Translations under genes and position numbers: made by a program | DNA from: an uncultured Polyangiaceae bacterium | Lineage (GTDB): Bacteria > Myxococcota_A > Polyangia > Polyangiales > Houyiibacteriaceae | NCBI GenBank assembly: GCA_947259605.1 | Contig: CAMYMX010000013.1 | Span: 1 to 17,666 of the forward strand | DNA length: 17,666 nt | Reading direction: 5' to 3' | The notes under the pieces: model-generated | What the model saw: only the letters and a program-made list of their open reading frames with translations | What the model was told of the DNA's origin: nothing | Databases searched by the model: none | In this document: piece after piece, positions 1-7,311 of the stretch | How the letters are laid out: the number at the start of each line of letters is the position of its first letter | How positions within the stretch are numbered: position 1 is the stretch's first letter

Positions 1-36
1 GCGCTCTTCAGTGCTTAACGGTTCAAATGCAATCAT
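1..36 (-). CDS. Possible N-terminus of egtD (histidine N-alpha-methyltransferase), cut by window edge
   Basis: An ATG on the minus strand at 36 opens a frame that stays open for all 12 codons to the window edge (MIAFEPLSTEER). It lies four bases after the egtB stop, with a GGTGG stretch about 8 to 9 bases upstream that could serve as a ribosome binding site. In many bacteria egtB is followed directly by egtD, which trimethylates histidine to hercynine, the substrate of EgtB. The assignment rests on that position alone: twelve residues are too few to recognise the family, and any other downstream gene could begin here. Confidence 0.3.
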   Translation of the reverse strand, partial: MIAFEPLSTEER

Positions 37-40
37 CGAT

Positions 41-1276
41 TCAACCACCATCCCGGGCCAACCGAATGCCGCTGAACTGCCAGCGGGCATCGGCTGGGAA
101 GAAATTTCGGTAGCTTCGGCGTGCATGGCCCGCGGGCGTTGCACAGCTGCTACCTCGCAACACCTGTTGGTTGCACATGAACTTGCCGTTGTACTCCCCG
201 AGCGCCCCCTCGGCGGGGCGATACCCCGGATAGGCCGCATAGCTCGAGCTCGTCCACTGCCAAGCGGCTCCATACGGGCTGGGACTCGTTGGATGTACCT
301 TGCTTGCGCGACCGCCTAAAGGCGCCGGCTCCGGATCGCTGGTCGCGACCTCCCACTCTTGCTCCGTAGGCAGGCGAACTCCGCACCAACGCGCATACGC
401 GTCGGCTTCATAATAACTCACGTGGACGACCGGCTCGGCATCACGGACGGGCCTGCGCCCATGCAGCGTGAACTGGCTCCAGCCATCGACCTCGTTGCGC
501 CAGTATTGCGGTGCTACCCACCCTTGGTCTCTCGCGGTGTCCCAACCCGCGCTCAGCCAAAGCTCGGGCCGGTCGTAGCCCTTGTCCTCGATGAACGCGA
601 GATACTCGCCGTTGGTCACCAGCCGCCGGCCAATCTCGAACGGCTGGAGCAAGGCGTCGTGGACCGGACCCTCGTTATCGAAGTGGTAAGATGTCAGGTC
701 ACAGCCGATGCGCGCGATGCCCCCTGCGTGTTCCGACCAACGCATCGCCGGCACCGCTGCAGCGTCCACCGGCGGCGATGCGTCACAGGCGTAAACCGGG
801 TCGAGTGGATTGCATGAGAGCAGGTGCTTGATGTCGGTAACCAGAAGCTCTTGGTGTTGTTGCTCGTGGTGCAAACCGATCTCGACGCGCCTGGCGATCT
901 CATCATCAATCCCTGTCTGAAGAAGCTCGAGAACGGATGCGTCGACTCGTTCGCGGTAGGCCTTCACCTCGCCGTGGCTTGGCCTAGTTAGCAGCCCACG
1001 TGAAGGGCGGTGATACTGCTCGCCAATGGCGTTGTAGTAGCTGTTGAACAAGAAGGCGTAGGGCTCGGGCGATAGGCCGTCCACGCCCGCAGCGCGCAAC
1101 ACGAAAGTCTCGAAGAACCAAGTCGCGTGTGCAAGATGCCATTTGCTCGGGCTTGCATCCGGCATGCTCTGGACGCACTGATCCTCTTCAGAGAGCGGCA
1201 CGACGAGCGCTTCGGTCTGCGCGCGCACCCTTTCAAAATCGTTTGCAAGCCGTTCGCGCAACATCTGGCCATTCAT
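41..1276 (-). CDS. egtB: Ergothioneine biosynthesis protein EgtB (hercynine sulfoxide synthase)
   Basis: EgtB is a non-haem iron enzyme that joins hercynine to a thiol (gamma-glutamylcysteine or cysteine, depending on subtype) with O2, giving the sulfoxide precursor of ergothioneine; it is cytosolic. Numbered from the ATG at 1276 (411 aa), the N-terminal DinB-like domain holds WHLAHATWFFE near residues 46-56 and HHEQQHQELL near 136-145, which supply the histidine iron ligands. The C-terminal half is the FGE-sulfatase-type fold, ending with NGKFMCNQQVLRG, then SYRNFFPADARWQFSG, both typical of EgtB. Its length fits EgtB; OvoA is much longer because it carries a fused methyltransferase. A GTG at 1285 also opens the frame, but it lies inside the likely ribosome binding site AGGGTGG (1282-1288), so the ATG at 1276 is preferred. 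It follows the flippase-like gene after 66 bases. Whether the thiol donor is cysteine or gamma-glutamylcysteine cannot be read from this. Confidence 0.93.
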   Translation of the reverse strand: MNGQMLRERLANDFERVRAQTEALVVPLSEEDQCVQSMPDASPSKWHLAHATWFFETFVLRAAGVDGLSPEPYAFLFNSYYNAIGEQYHRPSRGLLTRPSHGEVKAYRERVDASVLELLQTGIDDEIARRVEIGLHHEQQHQELLVTDIKHLLSCNPLDPVYACDASPPVDAAAVPAMRWSEHAGGIARIGCDLTSYHFDNEGPVHDALLQPFEIGRRLVTNGEYLAFIEDKGYDRPELWLSAGWDTARDQGWVAPQYWRNEVDGWSQFTLHGRRPVRDAEPVVHVSYYEADAYARWCGVRLPTEQEWEVATSDPEPAPLGGRASKVHPTSPSPYGAAWQWTSSSYAAYPGYRPAEGALGEYNGKFMCNQQVLRGSSCATPAGHARRSYRNFFPADARWQFSGIRLARDGG

Positions 1277-1281
1277 AGCTA

Positions 1282-1288
1282 CCACCCT
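1282..1288 (-). promoter_or_regulatory. Ribosome binding site of egtB, deciding its start
   Basis: AGGGTGG on the minus strand ends five bases before the ATG at 1276. It overlaps the alternative GTG start at 1285, which therefore has no room for its own site. Confidence 0.5.
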
Positions 1289-1307
1289 GAACGGGTCAAG
1301 AGCCTCG

Positions 1308-1336
1308 GTGTTACCAAGGATTTCCGCTGTTGTCAG
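1308..1336 (-). promoter_or_regulatory. Weak candidate promoter upstream of egtB
   Basis: On the minus strand CTGACA (1336-1331) and TAACAC (1313-1308) are separated by 17 bases, in the 66-base gap between the flippase-like gene and egtB. The -35 matches the sigma-70 consensus at five of six bases but the -10 at only three. The gap is the longest inside the left minus-strand gene series, so separate transcription of egtB is plausible, but the match is poor. Confidence 0.2.
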
Positions 1337-1342
1337 CGTTGG

Positions 1343-2362
1343 CTATGCCCGAATCACCGGCTCCACTCGCTGAGTTTCTTCGCTGCCTCGTTTCCAGACA
1401 CCGCGAATCGCCGGCAGGCTCACGAACAAGCCGATGAGGGTCCAGGGGACGGTAGCCATGAAATGTCCCGCAATTGCTACGGAGGCGGCCGCGCTCGGCA
1501 CGACCCCCATGAGCTCCAGCGCATAGGCGACCGCGACGTGATACGTCCCGATGAAGCCCGGCGATGAGGGAGCCATCGTGCCGATCGAAAGAAAGACCAT
1601 CACGATGAGCGGAGCGTAAAGCGGCAGCTCGAGTCCAAAAGCCCAGAGCCAACACTGAATGGTGAGCAGCCCGACCAGACGTATAGCGACTGTGAGCAGG
1701 AACGCCTGTGCCACCGCCCTGCTCGACCTTAGCGCGCTCAACCCATCGACGAACCGTTGCGACTTCTGGAAGAGCCAGGCCTGCAGCCTCGGGCTGAACG
1801 GACGCGAGAAGAACACGACGATTGCAGGAAACCTGGATGGCTTGGAGGCCAGCCACGCCACCGCGAGGAGCGCGACTAGGATGGCACAAAGCAGCCATGC
1901 GAGACGACGGTTGCCCGAGAGATCGACGGCGAGAAGCGGCACGACCACAGCAAACAAGATCAAGAACGAGATGAGGTCGAGCAAACGCTCCAGCGCTACG
2001 ACCGCGACGGTGGACCCGCGAGAGATCTCGCCAGCCCTCGCAAGAAGGTCGATACGAACGAGCTCACCAAGCCGAAACGGGAAGATGTTGTCGGTGACGT
2101 ACCCGCCCAAAATCGCAGTAAAACATTCCGTGAAGCGATAGCGACGGAGCGGCCTGAGGAAGATCTTGGTCCGCAGCGCGCCGAGCGAGAAGACGGCCGC
2201 TTTGGTCAGCAGGCAGCAGGATAGAATCCAGAGGTTGACTGAGGCCAGCGTCGGGCCGAGCTCCCGGAGGTCGATGCGCCGCAGGAAGTACACGGCAAGA
2301 ACCGCGGATAGAACGAAGCCCGCGGTCATGAGGACGCGTTCCTTGGTCAGGCGCGGCCGCAT
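1343..2362 (-). CDS. Flippase-like integral membrane protein (LPG-synthase TM / UPF0104 family)
   Basis: A 339-residue inner-membrane protein with about eight hydrophobic segments (roughly residues 9-27, 43-62, 118-145, 153-171, 217-241, 247-263, 273-287 and 297-317). The family signature is clear: DNIFPFRLGELVR at 91-103, then the ALERLLDL helix at 123-130, and SSPGFIGTYH at 266-275. These match the membrane domain of lysylphosphatidylglycerol synthase and its stand-alone relatives. The C-terminal aminoacyl-transfer domain of MprF is absent, so this is not an LPG synthase. Stand-alone members are often found in glycan and lipid-glycan clusters and are suspected of moving lipids or lipid-linked intermediates, but substrates are mostly unproven. 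Its ATG is two bases after the stop of the upstream kinase/nucleotidyltransferase gene, which argues for translational coupling and a shared pathway. Confidence 0.82.
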   Translation of the reverse strand: MRPRLTKERVLMTAGFVLSAVLAVYFLRRIDLRELGPTLASVNLWILSCCLLTKAAVFSLGALRTKIFLRPLRRYRFTECFTAILGGYVTDNIFPFRLGELVRIDLLARAGEISRGSTVAVVALERLLDLISFLILFAVVVPLLAVDLSGNRRLAWLLCAILVALLAVAWLASKPSRFPAIVVFFSRPFSPRLQAWLFQKSQRFVDGLSALRSSRAVAQAFLLTVAIRLVGLLTIQCWLWAFGLELPLYAPLIVMVFLSIGTMAPSSPGFIGTYHVAVAYALELMGVVPSAAASVAIAGHFMATVPWTLIGLFVSLPAIRGVWKRGSEETQRVEPVIRA

Positions 2363-2364
2363 CG

Positions 2365-3918
2365 CTACTCGCCGGCGAGCTCCAGACGCTGCTCGAAGAA
2401 CTCGTAGAGGTCTGGAAGCGGCGCACCTTCATTGCCCAGTATCCCGGCAGAGATCGAGGCCAACGAGCTGCCCACGTACATCCCGACTGGAAGCGACTCG
2501 CCCGCGAGCTGCGCGAGGCTCGCGCCCGTCAGAAACACATCACCTGCGCCCACCGCATCCACCTCGTGAATCTCGAGCGCCGGTAGATAGTCGGTCCGCA
2601 GCCGGTCGCCGTCGCTTCGAGGAGGCCGAAAACAGAGCGAACCTCGCCGACCCATCGTCACCATGAGACCTTTGGCGCCACTGGCAGCGTAGTAGCGGCT
2701 CGCCAAGTTCGAGATGCCGCTCTCCGCATCACCCAAGGCGAACCGGAGCTCGTCCTCGGTCGGCGTTGCGAGCTGCGGCCTGCTGAACTTGAGGATGTTG
2801 GCCTGCCCATTCGTGCTCACGTCAGCGAAATAGGGCTTGCCGCATCGATCGGCGATCCCCGGAATCGCGTTGGCCAGCGTGGGACCAAACAGGCCATATC
2901 CGAAATCGGTCACGATGAGCCCGTCGTGCGCGTCGAGCTGCTCCTTCAGCATGACGATGAGCTCGTCACTGGTTTCGATGGGAATCGGGGCCGGATTCCC
3001 ACGGTCGACTTTGAAGACCTTCTTGCCGCCGACCAAGTACCGGGTCTTGGTATACGCTCTGCGCCCCGGCGCACGCAGGTTGTGCACTTCGACGCCGGAC
3101 CGTTCCAGGCTGCCTCTGATTCGCTGGAACGTTTCGTCCTCTTCACAGCAGGTGATGAACGTGGGCTTTGCGCCGAGGATGGCTGCCTGACGAGCGATCA
3201 GCCCGGCGCCTCCGATGAACCACTCCTCGCTGATGGGCTTCACCGACACAATCGGGCTCTCGGACGCGACGCGCGCGCCTTCACAGTGTGAATAGTGATC
3301 GAGGATGGCGTCGCCGAGCACCAATACTTTGAGATCCGAAAACGCAGCAATCGCGTTCTTGAGCCGCGCAGGGTTGATGGCATTGACCCGGCAGAATCGC
3401 TGGATCTTCTGCTGCTCCATATCCAGGGTGTTGCCCTTGCGTCGGCCGATCTCGGTCGACGAAAAGATGACGTCTCCGGAGCCGAGCACAACGCGGCCGC
3501 CGTACGCCTCGACGATCTTCTTCTCTTTGGCGAAGCGAGGGTCCTTCTTCGACTCGTACTCTCGACCTTTGACGTAAATGTCGGGTTGAATGGCCTCGAG
3601 GACGGGGCCAGCCCAATCATCTTCGCTCAGCGCCACGTAGTCCACGCAAGCAAGCTCTGCGAGATTATCGAGCCGTAGGTCTTCGGGGATGTAGGGTCGG
3701 TCGTATCCCTTCATCACCACGTCGTCTGCGCTCACCGTCACGACCAGTACATCGCCGAGGCTACGGGCCATGCGAAGATACCGGATATGACCCGGATGAA
3801 CGATGTCGAAGCAGCCGTGACACTGAACCAAGGTCTTCCCCGCCTTGCGAAGTCGCGCCCTTTCGGCCTGCAGGCTCGCCATCGAGTGGATCTTCTTATC
3901 GGCTTCCTCACTACGCAT
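2365..3918 (-). CDS. Bifunctional sugar nucleotidyltransferase/PfkB-type kinase, HldE-like with swapped domain order
   Basis: 517 residues with two complete catalytic domains. Residues about 30-160 form a cytidylyltransferase-fold domain: GCFDIVHPGH at 35-44 has the HxGH nucleotide-binding motif, PDIYVKGREY at 112-121 resembles the HldE VKGGDY segment, and FSSTEI at 152-157 replaces the usual SST/STT motif. Residues about 190-515 form a PfkB/ribokinase-type kinase: GDAILDHY at 202-209, GGAGLIARQAAILGA at 236-250, TDFGYGLF at 337-344, and DAVGAGDVF at 454-462 with Asp460 as the expected catalytic base. Both match the two halves of HldE (heptose 7-phosphate kinase and heptose 1-phosphate adenylyltransferase), but E. 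coli HldE has the kinase first. The likely job is phosphorylation of a sugar phosphate and its activation to an NDP-sugar in the cytosol; neither the sugar nor the nucleotide can be read. Its ATG overlaps the end of the aminotransferase gene by 8 bases. Confidence 0.85.
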   Translation of the reverse strand: MRSEEADKKIHSMASLQAERARLRKAGKTLVQCHGCFDIVHPGHIRYLRMARSLGDVLVVTVSADDVVMKGYDRPYIPEDLRLDNLAELACVDYVALSEDDWAGPVLEAIQPDIYVKGREYESKKDPRFAKEKKIVEAYGGRVVLGSGDVIFSSTEIGRRKGNTLDMEQQKIQRFCRVNAINPARLKNAIAAFSDLKVLVLGDAILDHYSHCEGARVASESPIVSVKPISEEWFIGGAGLIARQAAILGAKPTFITCCEEDETFQRIRGSLERSGVEVHNLRAPGRRAYTKTRYLVGGKKVFKVDRGNPAPIPIETSDELIVMLKEQLDAHDGLIVTDFGYGLFGPTLANAIPGIADRCGKPYFADVSTNGQANILKFSRPQLATPTEDELRFALGDAESGISNLASRYYAASGAKGLMVTMGRRGSLCFRPPRSDGDRLRTDYLPALEIHEVDAVGAGDVFLTGASLAQLAGESLPVGMYVGSSLASISAGILGNEGAPLPDLYEFFEQRLELAGE

Positions 3919-5011
3919 TACTTCGGCTCCAGTGGATCAAGGCGTCGATGAGCGCGTCGCGATCGGGAGGCTCCAACTCGGGCGTCACCGGAAGACTGAT
4001 GATCCGCCGGACCAAAGCCTCCGTGTGTGGCAGCCCTGGAGCGCTAGTTCCCTCGAACGCCCGCTGCTGGTGGATCGCGATTGGATAATGCACTTTGACG
4101 TCGAAACCTTTCGACGCGAGATGGGCGATCAAGGCGTCGCGTTTATCGTGACGAATGACGAATGTGCTGTAGGCAGGCTGAGCGTCTTCGGTGATGCGCG
4201 TCAGCTCGAAAAAGGGCCGTAGTGCCGTTTCATACGCCGAGGCATGATCGCGGCGGCGCACGAGCCATTCTTCGAGATGCGGGAGCTTCACCAGAAGAAT
4301 CGCCGCTTGCAGCGTATCGAGCCGCGCATTCTCACTCGGCACATCGACGTGATCGCGGTCACGGTGGCCGAGCGACCTGAGGCGCCGGAGGAGCGCGGCC
4401 AGATCTTGGTCGTTGGTCGTGATGAATCCCGCGTCGCCGCACGCAGACAAGGTCTTCAACGGATGCAGCGAGAAGCAACCCGTCCCGAACGACCCTACGC
4501 TGCGGCCGTAGAGGGTCGCGCCGACCGCCTGCGCGCAGTCTTCGATGAGATGTAGTCCGTGTGCCCGGCAGAGCTCCTGAATCGGATTCATGGGGCAGGG
4601 GACACCACCCAGGTGAACGGGAATCAGAGCCTTGGTTCGTGGCGAGATCGCTGCGGCAAGCAGCTCCGGGTCCATCAGCCCGGTCGTCGGGTCGATGTCG
4701 ACGAAGACGGGCGTCGCTCCAACCAAGCAAACCGACGTCGCGGTGGCCACGTACGAATGAGAGACGGTGATGACTTCGTCCCCAGGTCCGATGTCGAGCG
4801 CCCGCATGACCAAGGTCAGCGCGGAGGTGCCAGACCCAACGCCGACCACTTGCTTTACGCCGAGACGTCGAGCCAGCTTTTCCTCGAGCTCGCCCACTTC
4901 GGGGCCGTTGATGAACTGGCCATGCCCCAACACGCGATCGATCGCTTCGAGAATGCGAGGCCGCAGGGCCTGGTTCTGTTTGACCAGGTCGACGTATGGA
5001 ACCGAAGTCAT
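3911..5011 (-). CDS. DegT/DnrJ/EryC1/StrS-family PLP-dependent sugar aminotransferase
   Basis: This 366-residue enzyme should transfer an amino group, usually from glutamate, to a keto-sugar nucleotide in the cytosol. Family features in order: PYVDLVKQN near the N-terminus, GVGSGTSALTL at about 57-67 for cofactor phosphate binding, LIEDCAQAVGA at about 155-165 with the pyridine-nitrogen aspartate, and SLHPLKTLSACGDAG at about 181-195, where Lys186 is the expected Schiff-base lysine. The frame extends upstream to 5062, but the ATG at 5011 forms an ATGA overlap with the epimerase stop and begins at the conserved family N-terminus, so it is chosen. The preceding epimerase/dehydratase probably makes or modifies its substrate. 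The exact sugar and ring position are unknown. Confidence 0.93.
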   Translation of the reverse strand: MTSVPYVDLVKQNQALRPRILEAIDRVLGHGQFINGPEVGELEEKLARRLGVKQVVGVGSGTSALTLVMRALDIGPGDEVITVSHSYVATATSVCLVGATPVFVDIDPTTGLMDPELLAAAISPRTKALIPVHLGGVPCPMNPIQELCRAHGLHLIEDCAQAVGATLYGRSVGSFGTGCFSLHPLKTLSACGDAGFITTNDQDLAALLRRLRSLGHRDRDHVDVPSENARLDTLQAAILLVKLPHLEEWLVRRRDHASAYETALRPFFELTRITEDAQPAYSTFVIRHDKRDALIAHLASKGFDVKVHYPIAIHQQRAFEGTSAPGLPHTEALVRRIISLPVTPELEPPDRDALIDALIHWSRSNA

Positions 5012-6033
5012 GAAACGAGCTTCGCGGCCGACCGCCAAAGCTCCGGTCGCGCCTTCATCCATGCGACGTTTCGATAAACGTCGGAGCGGCTGTCTGAAAC
5101 CCGGCCCGAGCCATAGGCCTCGCGTAGCTCTCGGACGGCAGTGACCAAATCGTGCTGCGGCTCGAAGCCCAGCTCCCTGCGCGCCCGGGCGGCGGACAGG
5201 TGGTAGGAGCGCGGATCATCGGTCGGCACGGTGTCGATCGGTAGCGACGAGTCGAGCTCGTCTCGAATCATTTCTGCCAAGGCCATCACCGACGCGTTCT
5301 TCCGGCTCACGTTGAACGCACGAGCCTGGATCTTCTCGGCAGGCGCCGTGAGGAGCATGCGGTAAAACGCCGTCAGATCCAGAATGTGCACGTTGGGACG
5401 CATTTGGGCGCCGCCAAAAACCCGAATCCGTCCGTCGGTCAGGGCCTGGTCGGTCAACAAGTTGATGGTGAGGTCTAGTCGAAGTCGAGGCGAGTAACCG
5501 CAGACCGTGGCGGACCGGACCGAGACACCGACGAACGAGTCATCGACCAGGCTGTTGAGGATCTTTTCCCCCTCAGCCTTGCACTTGGCGTAGATGGTGA
5601 TTGGGTCGAGGGAGAGCTCCTCGGTCACATTCTCGTCGTCTTTGATCCCGTAGACGCTGGCGGAAGAGGCGTAGAGGAAGCGCTTCACGCCGTATCGCTT
5701 CGATGCACGCATGAGATGATCGACCGCGCGAAGGTTCACCGACTCGGTCACTTGGTGATCCAGCTCGGAGCTAGGGTCGTTCGAGATGGCAGCGAGATGA
5801 ATTACGGCGTCGAAGCCACCCTCCTCGAGCGCCGTGTCGACGGCTGCGAAATCTCGGATGTCGCCATGGATCTTTGCGCAGCGCGCGTGGACGACGGGAT
5901 CGGAGCTTGGGTCCGTTCCATATAGAAAGGCGTCGAAGACGGTGACATGATGTCCTTCTTCCAGGAGCTCCGGGACCAAGACCGCGCCGATGTACCCGGC
6001 GCCCCCAGTCACAAGTAATTTCTGGTTCCTCAT
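5008..6033 (-). CDS. NAD-dependent sugar epimerase/dehydratase (extended SDR)
   Basis: A 341-residue cytosolic extended short-chain dehydrogenase acting on a nucleotide sugar. It shows the Rossmann motif VTGGAGYIG at about 8-16, the HLAAISNDPSSELD stretch at about 79-92, the catalytic YASSASVYG serine region at about 121-129, and YAKCK at 148-152 (Tyr148, Lys152). RPNVHILDL at about 212-220 matches the usual substrate-binding segment before the C-terminal domain. The ATG at 6033 is chosen because AAGAGG lies five bases upstream and the Rossmann strand starts straight after it; the longer frame to 6093 would run into the divergent HAD gene. First gene of the left minus-strand unit, overlapping the aminotransferase by ATGA. 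Epimerase and dehydratase activity cannot be told apart from sequence alone. Confidence 0.92.
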   Translation of the reverse strand: MRNQKLLVTGGAGYIGAVLVPELLEEGHHVTVFDAFLYGTDPSSDPVVHARCAKIHGDIRDFAAVDTALEEGGFDAVIHLAAISNDPSSELDHQVTESVNLRAVDHLMRASKRYGVKRFLYASSASVYGIKDDENVTEELSLDPITIYAKCKAEGEKILNSLVDDSFVGVSVRSATVCGYSPRLRLDLTINLLTDQALTDGRIRVFGGAQMRPNVHILDLTAFYRMLLTAPAEKIQARAFNVSRKNASVMALAEMIRDELDSSLPIDTVPTDDPRSYHLSAARARRELGFEPQHDLVTAVRELREAYGSGRVSDSRSDVYRNVAWMKARPELWRSAAKLVS

Positions 6034-6083
6034 TTCCGCCTCTTGTCGTCGATACGATATCCTAATCCTCGGATGAATGAAAA
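6034..6083. promoter_or_regulatory. Divergent upstream region between epimerase and HAD genes
   Basis: These 50 bases must hold the start signals of two units transcribed apart. The minus side carries the epimerase ribosome binding site AAGAGG (6039-6044). A short dyad GATA-CGA-TATC lies at 6051-6061. No convincing -35/-10 pair with normal spacing was found on either strand, so promoters may lie inside the 5' ends of the genes. The existence of a regulatory region is inferred from gene orientation. Confidence 0.4.
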
Positions 6084-6746
6084 ATGACGACATCGGCGGT
6101 GCTCTTCGATATGGACGGTGTGCTGGTGGACTCGGCGTCCCTACATGTGCGGGCCTACGAGCAGGTATTCCGTGACGCTGGAATCGAGTTTTCCATGGCC
6201 GCCCGGGACGCGGTTCGCGAAGGGAAGTCCCGATCGGAGGTGATAGAAGTCGCGGTGCCGGAAGCGAGCAATATCATCAAGCAAGAGCTCTTCGACGCCA
6301 AACCAAACGCCGTCGCCGAACTGCTTCGCACTGCAGGAAATGTGAGCATGCCCGGCGCGACTCGGACGGTTCACACATTGGCAGAACGTGGAGTGGCCAT
6401 GGGGGTCGTCACGAACAGTAGCGCACCCGAAATCTGGCTAGAGGCAGCCGGTGTCTTGAAGCACATGAGCGTCTTGGTCATCCGAAACGACGTCTCGTCG
6501 CCCAAGCCATCCCCAGAAGGCTACCTGCTGGCTGCGGAGCAACTGGGCGTCCAACCAGCACAGTGCATTGCGTTCGAAGATTCACACGATGGCTGGTTGG
6601 CCGCGAACCGCGCAGGCATGCGCGCAGTGATCGTTGCCGCGCTGCGTCCTGCTTGGGCCGAGACGAGCATTGAGCTGTTGGCTACGATGGACAGCGCCGC
6701 CGTGCTGGCCCTGTGTCTCCCCACTCCGGGGAAGGAACTCGCATGA
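6084..6746 (+). CDS. HAD-superfamily sugar phosphatase/phosphomutase-like hydrolase (subfamily IA)
   Basis: 220 residues with all HAD motifs. Motif I is VLFDMDGVLVDS at 6-17, with Asp9 as nucleophile and Asp11 as acid/base; motif II is VVTNSS at 108-113; motif III has Lys141 in SSPKPSPEGY; motif IV is AFEDSHDG at 163-170, with the metal-binding acidic pair Glu165-Asp166. The alpha-helical cap after motif I and the overall form match beta-phosphoglucomutase-like and sugar-phosphatase members. In this setting it may remove a phosphate from a sugar bisphosphate made by the kinase domain at 2365-3918, as GmhB does in the ADP-heptose pathway, though GmhB belongs to another HAD subfamily. Starts upstream at 6073 and 6077 are out of frame. 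Its stop overlaps the ATG of the broken downstream gene as ATGA. Confidence 0.88.
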   Translation: MTTSAVLFDMDGVLVDSASLHVRAYEQVFRDAGIEFSMAARDAVREGKSRSEVIEVAVPEASNIIKQELFDAKPNAVAELLRTAGNVSMPGATRTVHTLAERGVAMGVVTNSSAPEIWLEAAGVLKHMSVLVIRNDVSSPKPSPEGYLLAAEQLGVQPAQCIAFEDSHDGWLAANRAGMRAVIVAALRPAWAETSIELLATMDSAAVLALCLPTPGKELA

Positions 6747-7300
6747 GAGCCCAGGAACCAATGCATGGGCTACGTCGGAAGGCCGTCGAAAGACGCAGAA
6801 GGTGACGGCGTCCCTGCTCCGCACGGTTCCTCTCCTGCTGGCGGCCGTCGTAGGGCTCGTCGTGATCGATGCCGGCTTCGTCTATGACGATCCCTCTGCC
6901 TTGCTCGAGAACCCAGTGGTAAATGGAACCGCTCCGGTTTGGGAAGCCTTCGTACGCTTGGTCAGCCGCCGTCGGAACTCTGTTCGCGCTCCATCATCAC
7001 AACGCGTCCAACACTTTCTTTCGCGCCGATGACCTCGATCGCGGCGCCTACCACCGGTTCGTCGACGTCTATCTGGTGCATCGCTTCCCCGAGCCGGTGC
7101 AATGGGAAGAGATCGTGTCCACGAGCTCCCTTTCAGCCCTGGAGCGCTTCGTCGAGCTTCCGGCAATCCTAGAACCGAGAGATCCGTGCCAGATGGTTCG
7201 GATCTTCATGAGGACTGCCAGGGAGTATGAGCCGCTCCACGAATACGTCGCCCAGCATTGGGCGCCCCGATACCCACGCTGCGTTTCTTGGCCGCGCTAA
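6743..7300 (+). pseudogene. Decayed gene, remnant of a TMTC/GT-C-type membrane glycosyltransferase
   Basis: An ATG at 6743 overlaps the HAD stop (ATGA) and opens 20 basic codons that end in a stop at 6803-6805. From about 6802 another frame encodes a hydrophobic segment, then DAGFVYDDPSALLENPVV and APVWEAFVR. This is the N-terminal signature of TMTC-like multispanning proteins (a membrane segment followed by a luminal YDD motif). That frame then turns into arginine-rich, unlike sequence. A third frame, open to 7300, continues with SAAVGTLFALH, resembling the later FALHP motif of the same family, followed by about 95 residues I do not recognise but with GC-rich third positions like real coding DNA. 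About 60 to 80 residues usually found between the two motifs are missing, so at least one deletion plus frame changes are needed. Assembly error is an alternative. The family call rests on short motifs. Confidence 0.5.
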
Positions 7301-7311
7301 AGCGGTCAGCT

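Noticed and set aside
1303..1319. Inverted repeat CCTCGGT-GTT-ACCAAGG upstream of egtB, as a possible terminator
   Set aside because: The stem is seven pairs with one mismatch and no T-run follows on the minus strand, so it does not qualify as an intrinsic terminator.
6034..6093. Longer N-terminus of the epimerase starting at 6093
   Set aside because: It would overlap the divergent HAD gene, has no family-like sequence and is not needed, since ATG 6033 has a good ribosome binding site.
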